Source of the DNA: Linyphia triangularis
Lineage: Eukaryota > Arthropoda > Arachnida > Araneae > Linyphiidae
Direction of reading: 5' to 3'
DNA length: 64,000 nucleotides
Assembly (NCBI GenBank): GCA_963978545.1
Contig: OZ021726.1
Span: 59,074,959-59,138,958, forward strand
The stretch's first letter is position 1; the number at the start of each line of letters is the position of its first letter. This document shows, piece by piece, positions 36,259 through 48,822 of the stretch. The position numbers were made by a program, and so were the translations under genes. The notes under the pieces are model-generated. The model worked only from the letters and a program-made list of their open reading frames with translations. It made no database searches and was not told the origin of the DNA.

Positions 36259-36303
<45 letters not shown>
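36259..36303. repeat. (TA)n microsatellite
   Basis: About 22 TA dinucleotides directly follow the ATTATAGAT end of the tandem array. Confidence 0.9.
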
Positions 36304-36305
<2 letters not shown>

Positions 36306-36598
36306 TGTTCGTTTATAACGAACAACCACGAATATTGAAATTTCCCACGCTGTAAATTATTCAAACAAAATCCATAACATTTGAGTGTCCGCCAAAAGAG
36401 GATCTAAGTTTCATAACTAAAAAATCCTTCCACACAAAACTTTAATCGTAAGTTATAAAGCTGTGACTTGATTTATGATTTTTACAGAGTCAATCCTAAC
36501 ATTTTCAGTCCTTATATTAATTTGTCACTGTCACTAGTAGCCACACTCGATTGAGCAGAAATGTACATCCTAAAATGAACGTTCATTTTTTTTTTTAA

Positions 36599-36644
36599 AT
36601 TGCAATGCATCTGTGTTCAGATATGAGCACAGATGCATTGCAAT
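36599..36644. repeat. Perfect 17-bp inverted repeat
   Basis: ATTGCAATGCATCTGTG (36599-36615) and its exact complement CACAGATGCATTGCAAT (36628-36644) surround a 12-nt loop. A perfect palindrome of this length in diverged AT-rich DNA is notable. No gene or terminator context is visible. Confidence 0.85.
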
Positions 36645-37220
36645 ACTCTTCTTGGTTATTATTCGTATAAAGTATTTGTACAGATTTTTTATAGCGTTCT
36701 ATCAATTTTATGCAAATATTTATCTTCCATCATTCATCTCTCAATCCCTGCAACTTTTGAACTTAAGTTGTTTATTTAACTTTCACCTTCAAATTTTTTA
36801 TGTCTCTGCCAATTTTCTTCCTGGAGTAACGTTAAAGTTATTACTGGTAATTTAAAATCTTTTTGTGGCTTATTGTTTAATTTTGCTTTAATAATTAGTT
36901 TCAAGCAGTCATTAATTTGATTGTCACAGTTACAATAAATTTTATTTAATTATTCAATATATATTTTATTCAAATAATCGTATTTCAATTAATGATCGAA
37001 ATTCCGGGCTTAAAACTACAGATATGTTTTTTTTCCCTTTTGCTATAGTTTTTAAAGCAATTATTAATATGGAATTTCATAGCATTCGTATGATTTTATT
37101 TGAACAATAGTGTTTTATTTACTTACTGGAACTTTTAAACTTTAAATAATCTAGTTTTTTAATTAACTTTTTCTTCAATAGTTCCTTCTCCAATAATCAT
37201 CATTTCATTTACATTCGCAA

Positions 37221-37256
<36 letters not shown>

Positions 37257-39215
37257 GTCATTGTTCATTACTGTCATAAATGAGAAACATTATATGTTGA
37301 ATTATTACTGTGTCAAAATTGGAGCTAAAAAATCAATTAGTATCATCCAAACCATTTAGTTCTTATATATAAATTCAAGAACACATTCTCACTACTTCAA
37401 AAACAAACTACATCTTTGGACTATGTGAAGAATCCATTCAATATGTGAAAACTGAAAAAAATATATTATCTGCTCGGAAAGTCAGGAAAGAAAGTAAACT
37501 CTTTGTTCATGGGTCATCCATCAAAGAGATAAGTATAACATGTCCTAGAACCCAAAAAATAACAAATGTTCCAGGGTTTGAAATTGCACCCTGTTGTTGC
37601 ATTGAAACTGAAACCACATTGATTCTTTTATTTATATATAAATATATATTATGTCTTGTAATAGACCAAATAAATGTAATGCATATATTAGCATAACAGC
37701 ATAATGAAGGGACTAAAACCAATTATTTAATATTTGTAGATCTTCAAGTTGACTTATATATTTTAGTTTTAAAGTAATGTTTAGTAATTTTTGTATATTT
37801 TACTTTATTTATACAACATAGAATACAAAGGGATATACGGACGAGGAACATAATTTGACATTAGTATTTGTGATTTCCAGCCTCATAGGGGGGATTTATG
37901 CAAATATCCTTTAATATTTTTCATTACAAAAATATTTTTCAATAAGTTCAATTACTTTGAGGTTGGATAACTTGTTAATAAATAATTTTTGCACTATTAA
38001 AACGTCAATATTTTTTTCTGTTATTCTGTATATTAAAATATTTAGTCTAATCAATATCTTCATTGAAATATTGTTTGAACTAAAAAAATATATATATTTT
38101 AAAGTGTGTGACGCTTTTGTCACATTCTCAATATTAATTGTTTGTAAAAAAGTGTAAAACAATTTTTTGAAAAATTACTTTTTTCTAATAATTGAACATT
38201 TTGGAATTTCTTGTAATTTCAAAATTTTCCAATTTTTCCAACGTTAGATAAATATAAAACTTCGTAAAATAGTACTTTTGTATTCTTAAAAGTATAATTT
38301 AAAAGTATTTTTTAGAGCCATATGATTAAAATTCAAAGAATTGTTTTTTAAAATAAAAATATGAAATTTCAAACGCCATGGAAAATGCAAAATAAAAACA
38401 AGTTTTTTTTCTGTATCATTAAAATCTTTCAATGATCGTATGATAAATATTTATTTATGAACTTATAGAGTATTCCATTTATACAACCATATTTATCCGT
38501 TTTTCTAAACATTGTAAATATTAATGATATTACTGCGCATATTTTCGCAATTTCTCCCCTGAGTACCCAATAATGATACTAATCAAAAACCACAAAAAAA
38601 AATTAATTAGTCTTGTTTCTGTTTCATTCAAAAACTTTTCTCTCAGCTATATAATTACAGTTCCAATTTAAAATATCATGGAACTGTGTATTCAAACATT
38701 TTCTAGAACCATTATCCTTAATGAGTATAAATTTATCACGTACTCTTAAAACTTAAGGTTTCATTAAGCTTTAGTCTTGGCGATGAAATAATAAGCGATA
38801 GCGATATTAATTCAAAAGAAAACTTAAAACGTCAAATAAAATTTATCCTCCGACTCTGATTGGTTGTCTGCATGCACGCGAGCTCGTTTTAAAATCTAGA
38901 GTAAACACGCAATTTTGCGCTCAACTTCAAACATTTATTTCGGATGACGAAGCTTCTGGAATCCCTCCGCTTATCTCAAAAAGTAATTTGCAGTTTTTGG
39001 GGATTCTAAGAACTTTAAATTCACTGTATGTGTTGGTGGTTGGGTGCAAGGATTCCTTCCTTAGAAATAATAGTTCATCATTTGTCAAAGCCGCTTTTAA
39101 AGTCTGTACGGTTGGGAAAATGCATGTGGAAGTTATTGTGTTTCTTCTTGAGCTTTTAAATGTTCATTTGAGGTTTAAATTTTATCGATATTTTTTCCTT
39201 TAAAACTTGTTATTT
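36645..39215. other. AT-rich background
   Basis: No gene is supported. A 30-nt poly-T run lies at 37223-37252. 38840-38960 is less AT-rich and includes ATTGGTT (an inverted CCAAT-type word), with a motif-less open frame following (38988-39203). Confidence 0.5.
37223..37252. repeat. Poly-T tract of 30
   Basis: An uninterrupted T run with no recognisable retroposon beside it. Confidence 0.8.
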
Positions 39216-39830
39216 AAAGAATTTAATTCATTGACAATTGTTTTTTTATTTCATTGACAATATATTTTGATTCATTGAACATTATATATTATATTTCAAT
39301 AACAATTGAGGACAAGAAATAGGTCGTTTTCTAAGTCCAAAAAAGAAACATTTTCAAGAGAGCCGAAAAATGAAAAACATTTGCATTGGTACTTACGGCT
39401 ACGGCTAAATATCAGATTGAACTTGAACTATTGCTACTGGTTTTTTTACACTTTGGGAGTTCTCCAATTTGTTAGCTTGGTCTTTAAGATAATTTTCCGT
39501 AAAAAAAAATTAAAAAAAAAAGATTTTCGATATTTTTTTTGGTACTTAGGACGTTTTCCATTTCTTGTCCTCAATTATATAGTGTAATAATTATCATTTA
39601 TAAAATTTATTTTATTCACAATTATATATTTCAATGTCCTCTCATTTAGGTTTTTTAATTCGTTAACAATTATATATTAAATTGATTATCTTTTATATAT
39701 ATTAATTTACGAACAATTGTATATTTAATTGATTGCCATTTATATATTTTAATACATTGACAAATACATATTTGAAATCAATGTTATTTACATATTTTAA
39801 TTAAATCACAATTATACATTTTAATTCAAC
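39216..39830. repeat. Degenerate tandem array, TTCATTGACAATTATATATT-like units
   Basis: Words such as ATTCATTGACAATT, CGTTAACAATTATATATT, TTCACAATTATATATTT and ACGAACAATTGTATATTTAA recur every 45-60 bp on both sides of the MITE at 39308-39572. The array is old and diverged, and the MITE interrupts it. Confidence 0.55.
39308..39572 (-). mobile_element. GAGGAC-type MITE, copy 3
   Basis: A 265-bp copy in opposite orientation to those at 7413 and 24370. It begins GAGGACAAGAAATAGGTCGT and ends CGTTTTCCATTTCTTGTCCTC-like, flanked by AATT (39304-39307, 39573-39576). Units of the surrounding array carry a single AATT (ACAATTATATA), which indicates AATT was duplicated on insertion. A plus-strand frame across it (39306-39587) is a repeat product. 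Confidence 0.7.
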
Positions 39831-41389
39831 TTATGTTTTATTTATGGACGGTGTTTTTTTATGATGATCTCTTTTTATCCCTTTATACAAAACCAACTTT
39901 TAAAAATGGTATACCAATTTATAGGCTAGCACCTCCGCTCCTTAAGAATAGTTTACTTACAAATGCATATTGTGTTATTTGTTTGAAAACCGAAAATGAA
40001 GTCAAAAATGGTCCACAAATTTTGGGAAGCTGTATAAGATACAATAGGATAGCAGCACTATAGAAAAAGAAAATAGCACGTTGAGGGCACATATAAGGAA
40101 TTCAATTTTTAAGCAAACTTAAATACCCAGGCGAAGCACGGGCCCAGAAATGTATCGTAATATATTTAATTACGTGTCATTTACATTCATTGACATCTTT
40201 ATATTATATTTGTATTTATTACACCAATTATTTACTACACCAATTGCAAACAATAATTTTAAAGGACAACCCCTTTAATTTTAATATAGAGTTCTCAGTG
40301 ATTCGAGAAACTAAGGCTTCATTTCATGAATGGGAGGTTGTGAAATAGAGCCAGTAAACTGAAATTTACACATGGAATAATGGTGGCAGCTGCATGTTAG
40401 GATCATCGAGTGCTCAATCTTTGGAGTAATGTTATTGTGCTCAGAGATGCGTTGGTGCCTCGTCATATGATCAAATTAAAAAAAAAAATGTAAGGCCTAT
40501 TATGTAGATGTTAGTGCTACAGTATTTAGGCGCAGTATCTAGCTACATTTTTTTTAATCGAAATGGGTAGAGGGTAGAGTTTATGTTATAGTATGTCCTG
40601 AAGTACAACAGGTATAGATTTCAATAATTAAATGTGTGTAAAATCGTACTTTTAGTGACAGTGATCGATCAATTTATTTATCTTTAGTAAATTAAGAACC
40701 AGCCTCGTTGAAAGCCATCCAAGTAGTACTCAATTACAAATGCTCAATTTTTATTATCACGTCATTCATTAAAGAGATTAGTCAATATATCACCATTGAA
40801 GAATATTACTATTCAAAAGTGATATGCAAAAACGTTTAGTTTTAACTATTTAAAAGTTTACTATTTAATTTTCTACTTAAAAGTTCGATAAGTTTGAGAC
40901 CATCACTGCCACTAAAAGTCCGCTTCTACACACATTTCTATTTCACTACAGTCCATATACCAAGCATGTACAATTTGATGACATTGAATGTCGGAAATCT
41001 ATTCCTGCTAAGCTTGAGAACGTACGATAACATAAACTCTATTAATTTAGATTTTTCATTAACAAAAACTGTATCCAAGTTAGTAATACTGCGCTAAAGT
41101 ATTTAAAATTGAATTGCTGATATCGTTGACTTGTATCTTCAAGCTCTATTAAAATTTTCGATTTTACTCCACTCCATTTCAAATTAAATGAAATTATCAT
41201 TAAATAAATAAGCGATGCTCACTGTAAATTGGTTTGGATGAGAGTTAGTGTTTCCAATTTCTTTAGAATTGGAAATCTCGCTTTTCTTGTGTAAATTCCT
41301 TTTCAAGTTATTTTATATTTGTTTATTGTTTAGAATGATACAGATTTTTCAAGGTTACAAATTGGTAATCGAGTAGAAACACTGAAATC
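39831..41389. other. AT-rich background
   Basis: No gene or element end is supported. Frames at 39833-40063 and 40894-41097 (plus) lack motifs. Confidence 0.5.
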
Positions 41390-41742
41390 ATTTGAAGAGT
41401 TTTACACTCCTTAAACTTTGATTGATCCATCCTTTATTTAGTATTGAAATTTATATTTCCTTTAAATGTTCATAATCAAAAGTTCAAACTAGGCGTTAAC
41501 CAATACATAACCTACTCAGCCGACTGGAAACTCAAAAATTTCTTTAGAACCTAAACTCTCATAAAAACTTACATTTGACACTATTGAAATTCTGAACAAT
41601 TATAATGTGCGCATGTTTATTGTGCAAACTGGTTCAGATAATTTTCAGAGTTACCAATCTGCAATTACTTGTTGAAAGGTACCCAACAGTTTAAATATTT
41701 TACAATCCTCAAATATTACCAATCCTTCCCCATTGAAGATTA

Positions 41743-41897
41743 CATTATATTCATAATATGTGATTATTCAGAATTGCATTATATTCATAATATGTGATTA
41801 TTCAGAATTGCATTATATTCATAATATGTGATTATTCAGAATTGCATTATATTCATAACATGTGATTATTCAGAATTGCATTATATTCATAGTATGA
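41743..41897. repeat. 34-bp tandem repeat, about 4.5 units
   Basis: Units of CATTATATTCATAATATGTG plus ATTATTCAGAATTG repeat almost exactly until the last, where ATAACATG and ATAGTATG variants appear. It is a recent local expansion inside the older repeat region. Confidence 0.9.
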
Positions 41898-43344
41898 TTG
41901 TATGGATTCAAAATATTCTTAATCGGAAGACTAGATAAATGTTTAAATGTTGTGTCCTTTTGTCCATTTAGTACAATGGCAATTTATAATATCCGTTTTC
42001 TAAGGGGCTGGCCAAAGCGGAATTTTCATAGTTAGATATATATATTCCACTAGACACTCATTGAAAACTTCCACAATCCTTAAACTTTAATTGCTTTGTC
42101 CATTTATCATCATTAAAAATTGCATTCTCTTAAACAATATCAGTCTTCAAGTTTTAATAGATAAATAAACTCACTGAATTCAATAATAGCTTCAGAACTT
42201 AGAACCTTCACTGTCTCAATCCAAAACACGAGACGTTCAACATCATTGAAATCCAGAACAATTACATTTTGTATGCGTTTATTCTGTAGAGTGGTGCATT
42301 TCTTCGATGTACCCAATTTGAAGGGAAAGATTATCAAAATGTGGGAGCATTGAATTGTTAACTAAAATAAATATTTTTAAAAAATTCCAATTTAACACGA
42401 TTTTTTTTACAGTGTAGTTTTTCATGCTAGAAAAGATTATGTAAACATTGAAAGACAGAAAGTGTTCTGAAAAATTACTAATTAAAGCATTTAATCAACT
42501 GATGTATAGGTTACAGATATTGGACATTATTGTCTTGAAGCAGGTTACACAATTTTGGAAATAACTGTACTGTAAGTAATTGTTTCGACTTTTCCATAAA
42601 TAAATTTTGTGTATTATTTTACAGATGCATTAATTGCTTAGCAAGAAATTAAAAATATATGAAATTGATATTCCACTTATTTATCTGATATACAGAAAAC
42701 TGTTTTAATTTACATAATAACAGAACATTTTTCTTGAAATGTATTAATATTTTTAAGATATTAAATCAACTTTAACTAGTTTAATAATTTAACTTATGCA
42801 TTACAAATTTCATGTATATCTGCTTACAATTTGTTCTATCATCTTTATATGTTAAAAATCTCAATTTACTTTAACCCTTTTCAAAGGTAATTTATAAATA
42901 AAGAAAGGGAAAAGACAGGTTACTTTGATTTGAGAACCACTTGCATGCTATTTTTTTAAATTTACAAACCGAATTACAAAGTTATTTTTTAATGTACTTT
43001 TCAATTGTTTCTTTAGCAAAAGAAAAGTCTCTCCTTGTTGTTACAGGATGAGGCGGTGATGGCGATTTGAGCAGAATATCTTCATAGTTTAATGCTGCAC
43101 AATCGTGTTATACTGGATAACGAAACCTATTGTAATGAATGTCTCCTTGAGGAGTCAAAATATTTACTGTAAACATTTTTAAATCATTGACAATGCGGAT
43201 GCTTTTTTGTCCCGATCTTACACATAATTAGACGTGTTTTTAGTCATGATTTTTAACATTTTACGGCCTACACATAATTTTTTTCTGAAAAAAAAAACTC
43301 GGTTAACAAAAAGTAACATTATAATTAATATTTTATTTCAAGTT

Positions 43345-43615
43345 TTTAGACTTAAGACTTTAAGTGACACTACCATTATTAAGAATACTATCGGCGTTTC
43401 GATCGTTGTGCGATTTGGACATTGCGGTTTAACAAATAATAAAAGTCCATTTACAAGAAAGAAATTGCCAATAAAAACACAAAAGCATTTGGAAACATAA
43501 AAAAATATATATCTTAAAAGACAAATAAATGAGTTTAATGTACTTACTTAATATATTTCGTAATCAAATACAGCGTTGTTTCGATCGTTACTTTTGGACA
43601 TAACAAAACGTGGAA
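43345..43615. repeat. Diverged direct repeat pair
   Basis: ATCGGCGTTTCGATCGTTGT with following TTTGGACATTGCGG (about 43391-43430) recurs as CAGCGTTGTTTCGATCGTTA with TTTTGGACATAACAAAACG (about 43571-43610). The spacing is about 180 bp. Confidence 0.4.
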
Positions 43616-45290
43616 CCTTTTTTTCTAGAACAATCTTTTCATCTCACAAAATTATTTAACGAATTCTACCATCTATTTTCCTAAATTGAAAGTATTCATC
43701 TCTTTCCTTGATTCATTCATTATTTTTCTTTTAAAAATCCTGGAAACAAGTTATAACTCTTTTTTCTTAGTAACACTGAATCAGTTAATAATTTAGATGT
43801 CCGAAATGAGCCAGTTTTAAGTAAAAAAATATTCTTTAAAATATTTAGAATATCTTTTGGAAATAAAATATACCAATTCTTGTCTCTAAACAGAATCAAA
43901 AACTCAATGAGAAAAATAATTTAAGTTATTGTAGTTAAAAAATTGTGCTGTCAGTACTAAAAATTATGAATTGTGTCAAGTTCCCACCTTTTGAAAACTA
44001 CCCAAGGATCAATTTAAATTTTCGCAATCAATAAACTTTCGTTGCTTTGTCCATTTATACCATTGAAGATTGCATCCATTAATAATGTAATTGTTATTGA
44101 ATTTGACAGCTTTTCTCTCTATAGGCAATAGTTCAAAATATGCGTCTTACATATTGAGATCGCTCTTAAATGTTCTTGTAAATACACCTTTATATAGATT
44201 ATCTGCTGCATTATGTTCAGTAGTGTGGTCAAATAAACACAAGCTAAATAAAGTGTAGACAAACTTCTGTAGGATATGGCATTTAATCCATTAAAGATAA
44301 CTTTGAAATGGATAAAAAATTGTTGTTTTTAACTTTTACCTTGTTCATTTAGATTATTTAACATATATTTCGAATATTTCAGATTTTTTGAAAAATTATT
44401 TTTATGATTTTTAAAAACACTAAATGGATTCACAATCGCCATTTATTAGCAAAGAAAAAAGCTAAAATATCGATTGGAAAATTTTCTTACCAACCATCGG
44501 TAATGTGTTAATTGATACTTTAGGTATTTTAGGTTTAAGTAAAACAAGTGAGCACAATGCTTCTTTACATCTTAACGGTGGATGTTGCATTTCTGAGTGA
44601 TGAAAGGGGAAAGTAAAGAAATGAAGACAATTCTGAATTACTATAAAAGTTTCGCTCATCACTGACTCACTCTCTAATTGACTCTGTAACGATGCAAGAT
44701 GACGCTAGTATCGCGCCTTTCATTCAGTTCAGCAAACGGTGAATAAGACGATCCACATTCGAGATAGAATGTTTTTGTTTGGAAGGGTTCTTTACAAGTT
44801 AAAATTGCAAGTGAAGTGAAGGTGTATAGTTAAACAAATCCACAGTAAGGGAGATTAGGCTTTGTCACTATCAAGAGTTGCAAGTCAAGTGAATATATAT
44901 TGAATATTGAATCGAATCTATAACAAAGAAGATTATTGATTCCAGTCCAGTAAAATTTTTAATAAATGCTTCAAATATAATAAATTAAAGTATTTGTTAT
45001 ATCCATAATTTTATAACGGGCGTTTAGGTGCCTGACAATTTCTAGCAAGATATATTTCTTGTGGTGTATATGGTTGGCACAATTGGAGATGAATCGACGT
45101 TTTAATCATTCTCATTCCAACAATATTGTAGAAGCTATTGAGGTCTAAGGCTCAACCAATACATAACTTACTGGATCCATTGAAGACCCAAGAAATTCAA
45201 GACCTTAACTGAACTTCCATGGCTTTCCCCATTCATCACCACGGAAAATCAGACCGATTATATTAACCTCAGTTGTTTTCAAGACCACCC

Positions 45291-45640
45291 TCTTCCCAAC
45301 CATATCTAATCCATTTATCAATAAGACGATAATGACAAGCCACACCATCTTTAAGGAACTTCACCCCCTCCTCTTGTCCAGAATAGGGTTAGACGTCCCA
45401 TCCCATCTTTTGCAAGGGGCGCGCCCTATCTGGCAGCCCGCCAATGATTGCCAACTGACAATAAAATCTTTCGCGACGTACGTTCGACGGAGACTGTAGT
45501 GTTTTCTCTTGCAAGAGAATGGCTATACCCTTGGACATTTCGATCGGAAGAGGTTGGGGTGAAGAGGGGAAGGATGGATCGTCTGGAATTAAGACTATGA
45601 CTCTACCCTTTAATTTTTTTGTTTGGATAGCGTTTGAAGT
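45291..45640. other. GC-richer patch without a gene
   Basis: 45340-45560 is unusually GC- and CpG-containing for this window, with GGGGCGCGCCC and CGCGACGTACGTTCGACGG. No open frame, splice context or promoter motif could be tied to it. It could be unmethylated regulatory DNA or part of an unrecognised repeat. Confidence 0.35.
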
Positions 45641-46122
45641 TGGGTCCGTTGCTGGAATTTTATGTTTAAATTCTACTTAATGTTTGTTCACATTTCGGTT
45701 GTTTACACTAAAACATAGCCATGGTATATAATGGTTATTTTGTGTAACAGAATCTTTACAACTATTTTATTCTAACGGTTTCGTAGCTTAAACATATGTG
45801 ACCCCATCAGACGTTAACTCTGTTATGCATGAATACCTAAATTTGATATTTTCATAAAATATGGTAAAATGGGTTTGTTTGTGTTTTTTTACTCCTTAAA
45901 AAAGGTACGGAATCAATTTTTGTCAAAGCCTTTTTTTTTTCACTTGAGTACTATCGTTTTGCCTAGCAAGGCGTGATCTTACAAGAAAATAGTAATGGAG
46001 ACTTACGTAAATTGTGTCACGTAAAATTTGCCTTTTGGGTTCGCAGCTGGAATTTTAAGTTCTGCTTAATGTTTTTTCCCTTTTCGGTTGTTTATACTAA
46101 AATATAGGTATGCTGTATAATG
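45640..46122. repeat. Direct repeat pair, about 390 bp apart
   Basis: GTTGCTGGAATTTTATGTTT through ATAGCCATGGTATATAATGG (about 45650-45740) recurs as TTCGCAGCTGGAATTTTAAG through ATAGGTATGCTGTATAATGG (about 46038-46121). The copies are clearly related but diverged with small gaps. Confidence 0.6.
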
Positions 46123-46605
46123 GAAGGAGGTTGCCCCTCCACCCCCTTAAAATTACGTCATGTTTCTGAGATCAAATTCCTCTACATCAAAAATATTAAA
46201 AACTGCATTTATAATGTAATTTGTAATTTTTAAATTAACTGAGATAAAATAAAGCCTAACGAATGAAACGAACCAAATGAGCTTTTAATAAAGAGATTCG
46301 TGGTCAAATGTTCTTTTCAAATGATTGAAACTGAATTGTTTTTAAACTTTAAATTTTAAAAAAAATTAAATATGTCACGCAAAAAGGAATTTGCTGCGTC
46401 ACGAAAGTGATTACCTAAACCCCTATGTCTCTCTATCTCCCTCTCCCTTTCACAGACCATCAAGTTGCACAAATTCATTCTCTCCTCTCTTAAGAACTAA
46501 TCTCAAACTAATATCGCTATTTTAAAAATACCCAAAATCAGTTTCAACTTAGAATTATTTCTCAATTATTCCTTTCTATGTTTGACTCCCTTATCGGTTT
46601 CTTAT

Positions 46606-46641
<36 letters not shown>

Positions 46642-47089
46642 TATGATGGGTAAACATAGCTTTTAAATTACCACGCATCGCATTTGGGACTTTCTTTTGG
46701 TTTAACATATCATCTGCAAACGAGGCACAGTTTCTCCTTACACTTATTTCCATAGGGTAATCTCAACAGAGTTTTAAAAAATTAAACGTTAATCTCAATT
46801 ATTGCTAAGTTGTAATTTGATTAGTTATTTTTTAACTTATACTCTATATTTGTTGCAAGACTAGATTTCTTGAACATCTAATTAAAATTTTAGCTTGCAG
46901 CCAGTTCATGATCCCTAAAAAGACAATCATGAAGCACAATGAAGTGCAACTACACAACAAGAAAAAACCAAGCCCTAACCTTCAAAACGTAAATACGGAT
47001 CAGTTTCACTTTGAAAAATATGTCAGAAGGCATATCCTCCCTGTGACACTTGAAGTACATTAATTAGCCTAAATCCCACAGTAACTATA
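46123..47089. other. AT-rich background
   Basis: No gene is supported. A 27-nt poly-T run lies at 46610-46636, and the minus-strand frame crossing it is spurious. A TCTC-rich stretch lies at 46425-46490. Confidence 0.5.
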
Positions 47090-47265
47090 GCCCACCTGAT
47101 GACTGTGAGGTTAGCGCTCTAGCTTCTCATGCCAAAGATGCCGGGTAAGAATACCGGGTTATGCATGGATGCTCGTTGTGGTTCGGAATCCACGTTAAGC
47201 TGTAGGTCCCGGCCTGATTAGCTGTTATTGTGCCCAAGTATAGGTCGTTAAGCTCACAAGCCAAA
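47090..47265 (+). mobile_element. tRNA-derived SINE, family B, copy 1
   Basis: GCCCACCTGATGACTGTGAG leads to a box-A-like GGTTAGCGCTC and a decayed box B (GGGTAAGAATACC). The body ATGGATGCTCGTTGTGGTTC, ACGTTAAGCTGTAGGTCCC and TAGGTCGTTAAGCTCACAAG follows. The same body occurs at 49509-49640, which defines the family. The flank to 47335 ends AAAACAACCAATCAAA and may belong to the tail. No clean TSD was found. Confidence 0.7.
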
Positions 47266-47269
47266 CCAA

Positions 47270-48256
47270 ACTCCCTGTAACCATGTTACCACGCTGTTTA
47301 GCCTTCGTGTAACTCTTGAAAAACAACCAATCAAATCCTAGCCACTCACTAATAATAAATCCAATACAACAATGAAATATTTGCTGATCATGCAGGTAAT
47401 TATTTGTCAGATAAATGGTATATTTAAAGAAAAATATAAATACAAATAGAAATATTCTTACTTGAAAGATTAAAATAATTTTACTACAAAAAAAATGCGT
47501 CGGGATTGATTTTATAAATAAAAATGTAATTCATAAAACGAAAAAGAGAAAAATATACAAAAAAAAATTAAAATAGTTAACAAAAAAAAATATCAAAATT
47601 TCAATCACTACGCATTATCTATCAATCCATCCTCAATTATATTCCAAGAATTCCTTCCCGGTTATTTTATTTCAGTCTCTTTTCACAAAGTATGCTAATT
47701 GTGCATTCTTCCAGCATACCAGATTCACCATAAATAAAGCTTAAGGATTTTGTTATTGAATGGAAGTTTTTTCCTGACATGACAGCCTCATTATATTTTG
47801 CACGAGATATGAGTATGATTATCACTGAAAAATAATTGCCACTGTCTAATTAAAAGTCTTATAAATGATACGTCATCAAGCTTTCAATTAAATATTTTAT
47901 TTAACACTTGTCATTCCTGAAACATAATTGTGGAATCTAATCATTATTTCAAATTGCATTTATCTTATTTCTATTTCCTAGAACAAGGTAAAAGAATCAT
48001 CGATAACTTGAACTGACAGGAATGTATTTTCATTACAATTGCAAGTGCATAAGTTTATGAGAGAAAAGTTAAACCTTTAAATATTATATTGTTAAGTATT
48101 TTAATTATTCTAATTTTAATTATAGGAAATAGTAAAACTAAAAATTGATTAACTATTTGTCTATTAACAGGGCATATGTGTTTCAATAACATCAAAAATT
48201 CATTTTAAATAATCCGGTCGTAAAACAAATGAGATTACCCAACTGGCGATCCTGCT
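47270..48256. other. AT-rich background
   Basis: No gene or element end is supported. Confidence 0.5.
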
Positions 48257-48261
48257 GTCTA

Positions 48262-48822
48262 GGGGAGTTGGTACCCGCTATACTGGTAATGCTAATTTGG
48301 CATATTTCATGTACCTTTTTCTCAGAAAGTATTTGACACAGAAGCGTAATTTTTTTTCAGTGCACTTGTTATTCTACTGAAGTTGGCTTTTGATTGTGAT
48401 TCGTTTACTTTTTTTAAAAAATGAATTTTTGCGAAAGTCATTCAAATTTGTTAAAAATCACAAATTTATTTTGCCGAAAAAAAATAAGAAAAAAAATATT
48501 TTTAAAATAACAACAAAATCTCACTTCAGTCTATACAGATATATAAAAGGAATATGTGGTAAAAATGTTTGGAAGATTGCGCAGTTTCTGAGAAAAAGGT
48601 ACATGAATAATGAAAAATATAATTATGATAAAAACGCGTTTTAAAGAAAACTTTACTTCCACTAATAGTTACCAATTTTGTCTTCAAAAAATTATTAAAA
48701 ATGCTTCTAGTTGAGGTATTATTACAAATTGTGTATCCTTATAAAAAGGAGAATATAAATTTTGATAAACAATAATAAACTCAAAATCAATTATTTACAA
48801 ATTTTTGGGAACCAACTCCCTT
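48262..48822. mobile_element. MITE with GGGAGTTGG ends and TA flanks
   Basis: The left end is GGGGAGTTGGTACCC (48262-48276). The complement of the right end is AAGGGAGTTGGTTCCC (48807-48822). TA precedes and follows (48260-48261, 48823-48824), compatible with a Tc1/mariner-type target. A second, internal, perfect 21-bp inverted pair lies asymmetrically at 48308-48328 and 48585-48605 (CATGTACCTTTTTCTCAGAA core). A plus-strand frame inside (48390-48644) is Lys/Asn-rich and without a motif. Confidence 0.6.

Larger units (their letters stand above)
41390..45290. repeat. Old diverged repeats with several copies
   Basis: Similar stretches recur around 41400-41760, 42060-42320, 43990-44100 and 45140-45290. 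Shared words include CACAATCCTTAAACTTTAAT against CGCAATCAATAAACTTTCGT, TTGCTTTGTCCATTTAT, ATTGAAGATTGCATCCATT, AACCAATACATAACCTACT against AACCAATACATAACTTACT, and CATTGAAATCCAGAACAATT against TATTGAAATTCTGAACAATT. Spacing is irregular, so this is either a decayed long-period array or several insertions of one family. No coding capacity is visible. Confidence 0.45.

Noticed and set aside
39306..39587. 93-codon plus-strand frame
   Set aside because: It coincides with MITE copy 3 and is a by-product of the repeat.
46562..46753. Lys-rich minus-strand frame
   Set aside because: The lysine run is the antisense of a 27-nt poly-T tract; the rest has no motif.
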